Of a DNA stretch of 64,000 nt, positions 43,601-53,310 are shown piece by piece. Position 1 is the first letter of the stretch; each line of letters begins with the position of its first letter. Made by a program: the position numbers and the translations under genes. The stretch is from Mixophyes australis. Lineage: Eukaryota; Chordata; Amphibia; Anura; Limnodynastidae. Under the pieces are notes generated by a model. That model made no database searches. It was not told where the DNA came from and saw only the letters and a program-made list of their open reading frames with translations. The stretch covers positions 19,959,504 to 20,023,503 of the forward strand of contig JAVHZZ010000003.1 of NCBI GenBank assembly GCA_036250195.1, given 5' to 3'.

Positions 43601-46600
43601 AGGTGGAGGGTGGACGGTTATACAACGACGTCAGGATGGATCGGTCAACTTCAACCGGACCTGGAAAGAGTATAAAGAAGGTTTCGGAGAGGTCGACAGC
43701 GAGTTTTGGCTGGGAAACGAGAAGATCCACAAGATGACGCACGGCGGGGGATATTCACTGCGCATTGACCTGGAGGACTGGAGCGGTCAGCAAAAATACG
43801 CTCTCTACAAGGAGTTTAGGCAAGTAATAATACTAAGGTAATAATACTAATGTGGGAATAGATAAAAGAAGTAGACTTTATATAAGAGGTTTGATTGGTT
43901 GTGGCAGGGGGACTGTACTGTTGTACATTTACTTGAATGTCAGAATAACTTTGTCTACTCATTCAGGATTTGCTCACAGTGCTAAATCACTGACTTAGAT
44001 CAACATATAAAGTCCCTGTATCAGTAGCGTAGTCTATAGCAGATCTCTACATCTGTTACTCCATATCTTTATATACATAAGCACTAATGGGGCAGGGAGT
44101 GGGGTTAATGATTACATTTTCTCTATAATGCACTGCATAATATGTAGGCGCTATAAAAACAGATAATAATAATTTATTTGCCTGTAACAATAGACTAGAA
44201 AAAATCCGTTAGTTAAACAGAGCAAAGTATTTCACATAATTATAAGTTATACGCTCTCCGCGTTTATGCAGCCACGTTTACATGGCATAACTTCAATATA
44301 TATATATATCTAATATATAAATGTCTAGTGGCGTGTGTTAGTCTGTCTGTCTGTGTGTGTGTGTGTGTGTGTGTGGAAAAAAGAAAACCAAGCTGCAGCG
44401 CCACCTGCTGGGCGGAGTTATACACTGACCTACTAAATTCTTAGTGTGTGTGGAAAAAAAAATTCAGAAAGGGCTGAAATTTGGTATACTAAGATGTTTT
44501 TAATTTGTTAATTTAATTTGTTATTTGTTAAAAGTGTTTATAAAGATTTAAAAAAAATATATATATATTTCTTGAAGGAGAAGTGACAGATGGGAGTGGT
44601 TGGTGGTTGCCGGGGGTGACAGTGGGGAGTGGTTGGTGGTTGAGGCCTTGGCTATGGCCCAAATGCATGACAAGAACCTTTTTAACACCTTAAGTAGCTT
44701 GATTTGACTAGAATGCATGAGTATCATGCACGGGTTAACTTGTGTGTATGTGTATATATATATATAAAAGCAAAAATAGAGATATAACTGGCGCTGATCA
44801 CCACAGCGTAACCACTTCAAATAAATGAGGTGGAAAGATTATATATATAAAAGATATGCATACAATATATATGAGAATTCAGTCCCAAATCCACAATGCA
44901 TAAAAACACTTGACTCTTGTGAGAGTGGCAGCCTCGATAGCCTGAAACCAGGTGGTTAATCCGGACGGGATGGAATGCTGTAACAGAAGAACAAGCAGGG
45001 CGCCTCTGAGTGTATTATCAATTGTATAGCGTGGAATAGAGCAATAACTTGCGTACCATGAAGTTGTAGATGATAAACTTTACAGAAGATAATGGAGTAA
45101 TCTGTGCTTTGCCTTTAGTCCTCCAGATCTCCACTGATCCAATACAAAATACAGGAAAACAGCAAACATAGTGTAATACTGCAAAAATCACAGCAATATC
45201 ACCAGGTTCCCCACAATTCTATGGGGTATATGGGATAGCTATCCCAAAATATCAATAGGACACCACCACGAGTGCACAAAATTAGTATTAAAATCTGCGT
45301 ACCAGATATAGTGATATATTCCACTTCTGAAGGGTATTAAAACATGTGCAACACCAATGTCTTCACGATCACAACCTCATCCAGATGGCGAAAATGCATA
45401 AGATTGAAAAAAGGAAGGATATTTTGGTATGCATAAAAATTTTTTAATAAAATATAATAAAAGCACTCACATGAGGTATTGGGTAATACACTGGATACAG
45501 CTCAACGCGTTTCGTCTTGTAACAATCAAGACTTCATCAGGAGCATAAAATATATATATATACAGTAACACATTTGTGCACCTAGTTTAAAGATTTAAAG
45601 ATAAACAGGTGGAGGACATATGTGTGACGAGATAATACTGTAGAGTCTGATTTAACTTACCTGCTTTGAAAGTGTCTTTTTCTCACAGAGGTAGTAGGGT
45701 GACAGGGCCTGTCTGCAGTAAGAGCAATCACCAGAGCAGTTGATTAGAACTCCCTATTAAAGGGAAAGTGTGGGAGGAGTGTCAAGTATAAAAGCCTGCC
45801 TTTTTTCACTTTTCAGCGTGACCGATGCTGAATAAGCTGGCCGGTGTCTAGAGAGCTGGTCTCTGTTAAATTAGTGTTAGAGTCACTAGACCAGGGGTGT
45901 CCAACCTTTTAGCTTCCCTGGGCCACATTGGAAGACGACGAGTTGGTTTGGGCCGCACATAAAATACACTAACACTAACGATAGCTGATCATCGGAAAAA
46001 CCATAGAAAACATAGTTAACATATTAAACTTACTTGGAAATGAAGTTAGTAAGAGTTAGGAAACCTGTTGCAGAATCATGATTAAAGCAGTAGTCCCATT
46101 ACCAGCTACAATTTAACTTACCTGCATCTGCCCCTTAGTGGGGTTCGGGGAATTAAATGCCAAAAACTTTTTTCCTCTCTTTCTGCACCCATGAATCATT
46201 TTTTTTATTGACCAGTTTGAAATGGTCACCAATATAGGTAGCATCAGGAGGACTAATAGAAATCTACAGAGATTTAAAGATAGGGTGGCGGGAAAAATGG
46301 CTCATGGAGCAGCCTCCGATGAGGGTAACAGTGGGTGATATTTTCACCCTACTCAGCACTGCACATTTAAAATGGTTTAAAATATTAAAAATACAATTAT
46401 CTCTTAATATTTATATTATATACATACAGAGAACACAGCTAGTTCATAATTACATGGTGCAGAAAGTCCAAATTCAGAGTAACAACAATAAGATACTGTA
46501 TAATCTTTCACTGCTGCTGATAGTTTGCGCGGGTGACTCCTCTGTGCTGTGCTACGCAATGGATGTCGGGTGTGATGACGTCACCCCCGATATTCATTGC

Positions 46601-46798
46601 AAGCGCCACACGGAGGAGGAGACCAGGGAGGGAGCCGGAGTACCAGCTGACGTGACCGCAAGGTAAGTATTTTTTTTACAGGATTTTTTTTTTTTCAGCG
46701 CTGCCCTCTTGCCACAACCAAAACTCCTGCTGGGCCACATTTACAGGCATGCTGGGCCGCGGGTTTGACAACCCTGCACTAGAACATAACACTAACTT

Positions 46799-46861
<63 letters not shown>

Positions 46862-48352
46862 TTGTACATATCTAATACCCACAGTTATTAATGTTCAATT
46901 TAATAACAACTATATTTAGATGCTTCTCCTGTGTTCATTTATCTCTGCTGCATCAATTCCATATTGCATTTAACATGATTTTACTGCAATGGAGTCAGAG
47001 GTTCTGGGTGATTATTTTGCAGCATAGAAGATGAAACCAACGACTACCGCCTGCACGTGTCTGGACCCAGCGGGACCGCGGAGGACTCCTTCGCCTGGTA
47101 CCACAACAGAAAGAGCTTCAGTACCCCGGAGTCAGGGAACCTGTGCGCAGAGATTTCTCACGGAGGCTGGTGGTACCACGAGTGTTTTTACGCTAACCTC
47201 AATGGGGTCTACTACCTGGTAAGTGCATATATATTATATATTACTCCCAAATGATTTCCAATACAAGGAACCAATCAAGATAAAACCAAGCTCTGGGGAA
47301 CAATAAATAACTGTACCATGAACAAAAGTCTTGAATGCAGCACAATATTTATTTTACTTTAGGCCAATCATTGTTCAATTCGCAACAAGAACTTATTAAA
47401 TTTGCCACCCACGACCCTTCTAATTGCCGTGTACCAAAAGGTGATTGACACTTACATTCCCATTTATATTTTCTGCATAACAGACAGACCCAGGAAGCGA
47501 GGAAGGATTTAGGCCGTTTTGTTCCCTTTAGACTGTGCGACCAACAAGACCGTTCAAATCGAATTTTTGAATCCTTTGTCTATATCTATGTGGTGGTCGT
47601 CTCGTCATCATGACCTCACAGAGAATTGGCAGCAAAAATGTTGCCTGAAAGGATGGCTAAAAACATGTTCACCAAAATGAGGTTGTAGTATTGTCAGTCG
47701 TATGTAGCTTCAGATACATACAACTTGTCAGTGGCGTAACTACTGTTGGTGCACCGGGGCCTGTGGAAAAAAAGGGACTGCTGCAGGCAGATGCAGAGGG
47801 TCGAGGGCCCCGGTTCCGGCCTCCCTGCAGCGGGGCCCACAGCTCGCTAGTTCCGCCTCTGCAACTTGTAATCAGGACTGCCAAGGGAAATTAAGGGAGT
47901 CCGGTACTGGAACTCCCGTAGCCCCAGATGGAGGCAGGATCACACCAGGTTGGTGACTCCTCCCACCAGTAATTTATATCTTCCCCCCTACCCTTCTTGG
48001 TGCACCTGCTTGTAATCTAGCATGGAGATGTATCCAGCACAAAGGAAAATTTCATCAGGCATATGGGGCGTACAAAGATACACACCCTGAGTCTTATATT
48101 AAAGATACGTGTTAAAATCGGATGCGCCTCTAAGGGGTGTGGTTGCCTTGAATCTTCAAAACCTCACTGTACTCAGTTTTCACGTGAAGGCCTCCGACAC
48201 GCCTCTCCAAGTACAAAAGGCCACAAGTGGGGCAGCACGGTGGCTTAGTGGTTTATGTGTGTGTGTGTGTGTCTATGTGTGTGTATGAGTGTGTGTGTGT
48301 GTGTATGTGTCTGTGTGTGTATGTGTCTGTGTGTGTCTGTGTGTGTCTGTGT

Positions 48353-48399
<47 letters not shown>

Positions 48400-49221
48400 T
48401 GTGTCTGTGTGTGTATGTGTGTGTGTGTGCTAAGAAATTTAGACTGTAAGCCCCAATGGGACAGGGACTGATGGGAGTTCTCTGTACAGCGCTGCAGAAT
48501 TGGTGGTGCTATAAAAATAACTGATGATGACGATGAAGTCTAAGACACATCAACTCTATATAGGGCCACATTTTGGTGTGCAATACGTAAATATGTATTC
48601 TTACGCCGCACAAACAAGGACTTGCCTCTGTCACTGAATGTGTATCATTGCTCTTTCCTTAATGTGTCAGCTTAGTCTTTTCTAACAGATACGCATTGGC
48701 TGAAATCTCCACAGGGATAGAAACTACTTAAATATGCGCACAGGAAATCAGCAGAAAAACGAGAAGCAATAATTTGCAAATCAAACTAGTAGAAAATATG
48801 AAACACAAAAAACGTTCTATTTAGTTGACCCCATTTAGGACTTAATCCCATCATTGTATACTGTCCGTCTGTTTTCTAATGTATTTTGTAACAATGTAGC
48901 AACATTTTTAAAGACATCGCACAGGGTCATTGTATTGCTGCCTGACCCGGAATTCTCTCCATTGTTACTTTGATACAAATCTCTCCAGTGATGTTAGTAA
49001 TAGTCAGACTTGTTTCTTAATGGAGTGTAAGGATGCTGGACAGTTACTATGTATTCAGTCATTACTTTTATTTCCAGGGGGGTAGATATGTCAAAGATCG
49101 CAGGACGATGGGCCCGGACGGTGTCGTGTGGTACAGCTGGAAGAACACGGATTATTACTCACTGAAGAGAGTTTCTATGATGATTCGGCCACGAACGTTC
49201 CGCGCCCACGTGTCTCCGTAG
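37280..49221 (+). CDS. Angiopoietin-like/fibrinogen-related secreted protein, six coding exons
   Basis: Coding exons 37280-37645, 40909-41122, 42831-42959, 43603-43819, 47023-47218 and 49078-49221 join in phase to 421 codons. The ATG at 37280 has a good context (CACAATGG) and opens a signal peptide (MAARLLTSTLIWHLIQSTLA). Residues 44-77 hold four Cys (C44, C57, C71, C77), 86-170 form coiled-coil-like heptads, and from C202 to the end is a fibrinogen-like domain. That domain has its two usual disulphide pairs (C202/C231 and C350/C363), GGGWTVIQRRQDGSVNF, and WYHECFYANLNGVYY. NxS/T sites are at 129, 166, 175 and 254. The acidic calcium loop normally between FST and the Cys is short and lacks Asp. 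By layout it belongs with ANGPTL/fibrinogen-related signalling proteins; the domain looks nearest to the ANGPTL1/2/6/7 group by eye, but the N-terminal part matches none I know, so no symbol is given. 5' UTR exons and promoter are not located. Confidence 0.85.
38983..40621 (-). mobile_element. hAT-like element with 27/31-bp minisatellite, in intron 1
   Basis: Same family as 18457-18675 and 25637-27239 but inverted: it starts CAGGCCCGGCGCTCCCATTA and ends TTGCACCGACCCTG. The exact 8-bp duplication CACAGAGG flanks it (38975-38982 and 40622-40629). Includes an inverted pair (CAGCGTCGTGACGTCACGACGC, about 39193-39215, palindromic), the tandem array and a G tract (40541-40561). Confidence 0.85.
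39310..40470. repeat. 27/31-bp purine minisatellite, about 41 copies
   Basis: Unit GAGAGAGCGGAGGCTGCA plus one or two GACA steps plus GAGGG. Variants (GCGGAGG, ACGGAGG, ACAGAGT; CTGCAG or CTACAG) come in repeating blocks. It gives 200-300 codon frames in several phases, all artefacts of the repeat. Polypurine on +, polypyrimidine on -. Confidence 0.9.
40909..41122 (+). CDS. Coding exon 2: coiled-coil linker
   Basis: Starts after ATCCTTGTAG and ends GGCAG before GTAGAA (phase 1). Encodes 71 residues with three N-glycosylation sequons and one Cys (C178, in NSSCPVPA), which could link chains. Heptad spacing of Leu/Ile/Val continues through LEIWARESSTLQRLQA. After this exon the intron 41123-41936 has LINE-tail-like text (GAGGAGCTTACAATCTAG, about 41483). 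Confidence 0.8.
41937..42235. mobile_element. CAGGGGCAAA-ended repeat, copy 2 (intron 2)
   Basis: Starts CAGGGGCAAATGCAG, ends CAGTTTGCCTATG, flanked by ATGTA on both sides (41932-41936 and 42236-42240). Strongly similar to 50519-50822 over its length. Confidence 0.75.
42831..42959 (+). CDS. Coding exon 3: start of the fibrinogen-like domain
   Basis: Acceptor CCATTTACAG, donor GAAG/GTAATT, phase 1 at both ends. Encodes CHTDCSNLYYDGIRTSGAYT and EVFCDMDTE, the opening of a fibrinogen-related domain with its first disulphide pair. Confidence 0.9.
43603..43819 (+). CDS. Coding exon 4: fibrinogen-like core, GC or GT donor
   Basis: Encodes GGWTVIQRRQDGSVNFNRTW, FWLGNEKIHKMTHGGGYSLR and LEDWSGQQKYALYKEF, all highly typical. 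The acceptor (ATTTTCCGGAAG) is pyrimidine-poor but in phase. The end is set at AG/GCAAGTAA, a strong GC-type donor, because this gives EF-S-IEDET at the position where relatives have F-S-L/I-E. A GT donor 18 bp further on (AAG/GTAATA at 43838) also keeps phase 2 and would add six residues. Confidence 0.75.
44283..44740 (+). mobile_element. Possible Helitron-type element (intron 4)
   Basis: The left end TCTAATATATAAATGTCTAG has the TC start and A/T-rich style of Helitrons. Near the right end a 6-bp-stem hairpin GCATGAGTATCATGC is followed by ACGGGTTAACT. A 3' hairpin about 11 nt from the end is a Helitron feature, but the usual CTRR terminus is not clear. A (TG)n run and two GGAGTGGTTGGTGGTT repeats lie inside. 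About 44090-44180, just before, carries a LINE tail (GCGCTATAAAAACAGATAAT). Confidence 0.35.
44762..45560 (-). repeat. Dispersed repeat carrying a hammerhead-like motif (intron 4)
   Basis: A stretch of about 800 bp of non-coding, frog-repeat-like text (for example AACTGGCGCTGATCACCACA at 44786). Read on the - strand it begins with the hammerhead-like sequence near 45544. Borders are uncertain: the left edge is the (TA)n after the Helitron-like part, the right edge is (TA)n at about 45550. It may be a non-autonomous Penelope-type or retrozyme-like element; this is inference. Confidence 0.4.
45500..45544 (-). ncRNA. Hammerhead-ribozyme-like motif
   Basis: The - strand holds GCTC-CTGATGA, a perfect 6-bp stem GTCTTG/CAAGAC with a 7-nt loop ATTGTTA, then GAAACGCGTT-GAGC. 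GCTC and GAGC can pair as stem I, and CUGAUGA and GAAA are the invariant hammerhead core. ACGCGT could form a minimal, or intermolecular, stem III with cleavage after GUU. One extra A sits between CUGAUGA and stem II, which departs from the consensus. Not tested by folding software. Confidence 0.4.
45892..46776 (+). mobile_element. hAT non-autonomous element, 885 bp (intron 4)
   Basis: Starts CAGGGGTGTCCAACCTTTTA and ends CGGGTTTGACAACCCTG, with flanks CACTAGAC and CACTAGAA (7 of 8 match). The inner ends (GGGCCACATT and GGGCCACATTTACAGG) are of the hAT Charlie-like style. No transposase frame found. Confidence 0.75.
46801..46857. repeat. (AT)n microsatellite (intron 4)
   Basis: About 57 bp of pure AT dinucleotide, 165 bp before exon 5. 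Confidence 0.95.
47023..47218 (+). CDS. Coding exon 5: P-domain part of the fibrinogen-like domain
   Basis: Acceptor ATTATTTTGCAG, donor CTG/GTAAGT (phase 0). Encodes IEDETNDYRLHVSG, WYHNRKSFSTPESGNLCAE and GGWWYHECFYANLNGVYYL. C350 and C363 form the second usual pair. Relatives have an acidic calcium-binding stretch after FST; here it reads PESGN. Confidence 0.9.
47729..47861. mobile_element. 133-bp hAT MITE (intron 5)
   Basis: Starts CAGTGGCGTAACTACTG and ends CTAGTTCCGCCTCTG, with an exact 8-bp duplication CAACTTGT (47721-47728 and 47862-47869). Confidence 0.85.
48231..48537 (+). mobile_element. V-SINE with core replaced by (TG)n (intron 5)
   Basis: Head GGCAGCACGGTGGCTTAGTG and tail (AATTTAGACTGTAAGCCCCA to GATGATGACGATGA) are those of the V-SINE. 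The conserved core is gone and a 175-bp TG repeat with TATG/TCTG interruptions stands in its place. The tail of the intact SINE already carries a short TG run, so the array probably expanded from there with deletion of the core. Confidence 0.75.
49078..49221 (+). CDS. Coding exon 6: end of the fibrinogen-like domain
   Basis: Acceptor TTTATTTCCAG; reads GGRYVKDRRTMGPDGVVWYS, then YYSLKRVSMMIRPRTF and stops at TAG. SLKxxxMMIRP is the classic end of angiopoietin-family domains. I see no AATAAA in the next 270 bp, so the poly(A) site is unknown. Confidence 0.9.
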   Translation, partial: GGRYVKDRRTMGPDGVVWYSWKNTDYYSLKRVSMMIRPRTFRAHVSP

Positions 49222-49489
49222 ATACCATGATCTACCAGTCCTCTCAGCTCCGGTTCATTGTGTTTTTAGATTGTAGAATATCAAGGACACAGACTGAGTA
49301 TACTAGAAGCTGATAGAAGTACAAGATGAAGTGTGATGGAAAAGTGTCTGAGAACAAAGCACAAAACATTGGGAAGATAGACTCTTACAACCGACATTAT
49401 ACAAAGTACGTGTGGCCAATGTGATACAATGCAAAAAGATTCAAATACAAAATGACAAGATATAAATGAGTTGGGATCAGGTTGCAGAC

Positions 49490-50518
49490 ATTATTATTAT
49501 TATTATTATTAATTTTTATTTATAGGGCGCCACTAGGTATCCGTAGCGCCGTACAGGGACAGACAGAAACACGATACAGGGTGAGACAGAACGGTACAGT
49601 TAACAAAAAGCACAGTAACTCAGAAGCTCAATGTACAGCTAGATGAGAGGTGAGAGCCCCAGCGGGGTAGAGAGGGGGGTAGAAGGGCAGGAGGACCTCA
49701 AGGAAGAGATATGGAGCTGGAGAGCAGAGTTAAGGTGGTGGAGAACAGAAGGAGAGGAGGCCCTGCTCGAAGGAGCGTCCTATCTAAGGGGAGGTAGGAC
49801 GGACAGAGACGCAATGGTGGGAGGAGGGAATGGGGAGAACGGAGGCAGAGGCGGAGAGGGGGGGAGAGGAGAATGAAAAGGAGGGAGGTAAGAGGGGGAC
49901 AGAAGTGGGAGGGGGGTAGGGGAGACTAGGAGGAGGTCAATTAGGACAACTAGGTCAAATTAGGTGGGTGACTGGAGGGCTTTAAGGAAGAGGAGGGTTT
50001 TTAAGGCCCGTTTGAAGCTGGACAAGTTGGGGGAAGTTCTGATGGAGCGGGGGAGCTGGTTCCAGTGGAGGGGGGCAGCGCGGGAGAAGTCTTGGATGCG
50101 AGCATGGGAGGAGGTAATCAGGGGGGAAGAGAGGCGGCGGTCGTTACCCGAACGCAGAGGGCGGGATGGAGCATGAATGGAGATTAGGTTGGAGATGTAG
50201 GGAGCAGTGGAGTTGGAGAGGGCCTTGAAAGTAAGAGTGAGGAGCTTGAAGACGATTCTGTATTGGATGGGGAGCCAGTGGAGGGATTGGTAGAGGGGGA
50301 GACAGAAGAGGAGCGGCGAGAAAAGAAAATGAGCCGAGCGGCAGCATTGAGTACGGAGCGAAGGGGAGCGAGATGAGAGCGGGGGAGGCCAGTAAGGAGG
50401 AGGTTACAGTAGTCCAAGCGGGAGATAATAAGAGAGTGGGCAAGAGCTTTAGTGGCATCTTGGGAGAGGAAGGGCCGACATTAGATAGGGTCCAGCATGG
50501 AACAGGGAAATAGGACAT
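49490..50518 (-). pseudogene. L2-type LINE 3' end
   Basis: On the - strand: frames read LDYCNLLLTGLPRSHLAPLR and VLNAAARLIF, the end of a CR1/L2-clade reverse transcriptase, then DFSRAAPLHWNQLPRSIRT and FKRALKTLLFLKAL. A 3' UTR and GCGCCCTATAAATAAA with an (AAT)n tail follow (49490-49540). Frames shift several times. It is 5'-truncated, ending where the 50519 insertion begins. Lies 270 bp after the host gene's stop. Confidence 0.8.
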
Positions 50519-50822
50519 CAGGGGCAAACGCAGGATTTGTAGAGGGGGGGTTTCCACACCACGTCGTCAGTGGGCGTGGCCAGCATGCATGGGGGTGTGG
50601 CTATAATATTAGACAGTGCTTGGCTGCTCTCCAACTCTTCCTATCCCCATAATATACATGGGCAATGCTGAGTGCACTACTGTTAGGTGCATGCAGCTCT
50701 CTCTTTTCAAGAAGAGCCGTGTGAAGCGGGGGCAGGTTCCAGCCACCTCAATTATACAGTGCCCCAGGCTTGGAGGGGGGTTTCCAGGCCCTAGGAACCC
50801 CCCCTTCCTCGGTTTGCCTATG
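50519..50822. mobile_element. CAGGGGCAAA-ended repeat, copy 3
   Basis: Starts CAGGGGCAAACGCAGGATT, ends CTCGGTTTGCCTATG, flanked by GACAT on both sides (50514-50518 and 50823-50827). Most complete copy. The 71-73 codon frames shared with copies 1 and 2 reflect shared DNA and are not conserved as protein. Confidence 0.75.
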
Positions 50823-50827
50823 GACAT

Positions 50828-51376
50828 ATAAGAGAATCATTTATTTTGCATTATATTTACACTTACGATGCGTCATGGTCTTTTTCAGGATATTACCAGG
50901 TTTTGCTGCCAGAAATATTTCTATATAACTAGAAGGCAGACTTCTGTTGCTGAGCAATAAATGTCAAAAATAGAGTGAATAACATTCTCTCTACTGCATT
51001 TGGCATCTTAAAGAAACAATTGTCTTTCATAGACAGAGTCATTAAGGAAAGTAAGGGGGAAAAAAAAGGAGCAAATGTTCTCTGGGATAAACCATGTTAC
51101 AATGCAAGGGGTGCAAATTAGTTTATTATTTTGCACTTAAGTTAAATACTCGCTGTTTTTTCATATAGCACACACATACTTGATAGCTTTATTCTTACAC
51201 TGAAATTTAAAGTTGATATAAGATATGCCCTACCCCAAATATCAATCTATCCCCACATTTTAAATTTACACCCCCCCCCCCCCTCCAATGCAACATGGTT
51301 TTGCCCAGGTGCAAAGTTACTAATTTTTATGCTTTGCTCTCCTTAATGACTCAGGCTCAGAGGGCGCTGTCTGACA
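50828..51376. other. Unassigned AT-rich DNA
   Basis: No gene or element recognised; a C run (51270-51284) is the only low-complexity feature. Confidence 0.4.
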
Positions 51377-51381
51377 CTAAG

Positions 51382-52097
51382 GGCTGAATTTACTATAGGT
51401 CAAACCGCTACTTAGAAGGCAGAAAAACACAGTTTAACAAACCACCACTTTACAGATAGTCATCCCGATTTTTATCGTGATAAAAATACAAGCAGTTAGA
51501 TTTACTAAGCCGCTGCAGAACATAAGAGGTAGCACCGCTGACATACACATTATGGGGGCAATCATTATTTATTGATTAAGGGGCAAAAAACAATTTTCAT
51601 TATTTTTACGATGAAATATTATTGTATTATATTATGAATATATACTTATATTAATTGGGCAATACTAGTGTTAATGGAGGGGTATAATTATTTCTGATGC
51701 ACACACGTGGCACTACATAGTACCTCCATAATATAATACAATAGTATTGGCCCATTAATATAATGAAAAATGCATTTTCCCCCCATAAGTTAATTATAAA
51801 TTAATTTTGCCTCTTAATCAATAAGTAATGAGAGCCCCCATATTTTATAAATCAATGGTGCCTTGTCTTATGTTCTCAATAACAGATGTCTAGCCAATCA
51901 GAAGCAGGCATTAAAGAATACTTTTCTTATAGCGGGTTTTGACTAACCGGGCGGTTTAACTGTTTTCAATCCGCCACACATCGCCAGGCGTTTACCATCC
52001 CAGCCTATAGTTAATGTTGCGGTTTGGCGTACTACACTACCGGCGATGTGTGGCAGTTTAAAATTGCCCCCTACCATGATTTTTAGTAAATCTACCC
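51382..52097. mobile_element. 5-bp-duplication MITE, 716 bp
   Basis: Starts GGCTGAATTTACTATAGG and ends TTTTTAGTAAATCTACCC; the reverse complement of the end is GGGTAGATTTACTA. Flanked by CTAAG (51377-51381 and 52098-52102). Inside is a second inverted pair (GCCACACATCGCC and GGCGATGTGTGGC, about 51973-52047). Confidence 0.7.
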
Positions 52098-52102
52098 CTA
52101 AG

Positions 52103-52271
52103 GGGTTGATTGATCAAACCTTCTAAAAAAGAAAACAGGAGTTGTTGCTCATAGCAACCAATCATACTATCAATTACCAAGTATATTCTAAAAGAGGATG
52201 GTTAGAATCTGATTGGCTGCTATGGGCAACACCTTCACTTTCCTTTTTAGTAGGTTTTGATCGATCTACCC
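52103..52271. mobile_element. 169-bp palindromic MITE
   Basis: Starts GGGTTGATTGATCAAACC and ends GGTTTTGATCGATCTACCC, an inverted pair; inner text GTTGCTCATAGCAACCAATC and GATTGGCTGCTATGGGCAAC also pair. It directly abuts the previous MITE. The flanks CTAAG and CATTT do not match, so the neighbour may have landed at its edge. Confidence 0.65.
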
Positions 52272-52309
52272 CATTTAGGCATCCTGGTTTGAATCCCAGA
52301 AATCCAAGA

Positions 52310-53310
52310 AATTTGTTTGTGTTTTAACCTTGCTAGAGGAAATGCATTATATCTGATGTATACATCTGATACAATAAGCCTTTGTTTAGGAAGTCTTTTG
52401 TGTATCCTGGTGTAAGGAAATGCCTTGTTTGGGGGTTTTACAACTTTTTCTAGGGAATTCTTTTCTTTGGAGGAAATGTGTATTCTGCAACTGTTGGAAG
52501 AAAGGACCCATGTTAATTAGACCTTTTGATGTATGAGGGTGTAGCACCTGAAGACATAGGAAGATTTAATTAGACTGATGTTAGATTTCTTGTGTCCAAA
52601 ATAAGATGCAGGAAATCACAGCGAGTTTTGGGATATCACAGATAATCGTAAATATTGTTAGCTTTGCATTACCTGTAAATTCATGTTTGGGTAAACAAGT
52701 TGCATCCTGATTCTAAAAATAGCCCGTGAGGCTGTGTTCAAATCTGTATAAAAGCACTGTCGTGTACTGAAAAGTATCATTCTGATGTTCCATCTGACCT
52801 GACCACTGATACCTTTAATCAGTGGAACTGTCCTTGCCAGGACACTTGAGCGAAATAAACATCACTCTCTGCTTCAAGACCCTGCTAGACAACTTTTTCA
52901 ATATTGCTGTAATCCTGTGACGTACAGATTAGACCCTAAATCTAATCCGTCCTCCGGCTGCCCTAAAATTAGAAACCAGCTCCTAGTACCACTGCTCTGC
53001 CCGCTACCCAGCAGCTCTGGCCAGTGTAATAGGCCAGGGGGGATCCATCTACAGCACCCTGATCCATAGTAAGCGGTCAGGGGTACCAGCCCAAGTGTAC
53101 CAGCACGAGAGCACACTAGCAGGGACAGTTACCCAGAAGGAACGTGGTTCTGGATGCCATAAAAGAGTCCAGTGGTGGCAGCAGGCTCCTCCTACTGTGA
53201 AAGGAGCGGCGTATTTGGAATAACGAAAGGGGACGGTGGCAAAGTAAGCCCAACCAGTTCCCAGCAACAAGAGACAGGGTGGCATAGGCAGTCCATCCTG
53301 TCACAGGCCC
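52310..53310 (+). repeat. LTR-like repeat, copy 2
   Basis: Aligns to 2764-3690. TATAAAA at 52747-52753 and AATAAA at 52854-52859 show the same spacing as in copy 1. Ends at GTCCATCCTGTCACA. No coding sequence. The next 390 bp (53311-53699) shows nothing recognisable. Confidence 0.5.

Noticed and set aside
48227..48471. Cys/Val-rich frames
   Set aside because: Translation of a (TG)n repeat.
15796..50831. Similar 71-78 codon frames at 15796, 42033 and 50616 as a conserved small protein
   Set aside because: They lie in three copies of one non-coding repeat; both strands are equally open and the frame is lost outside the element.
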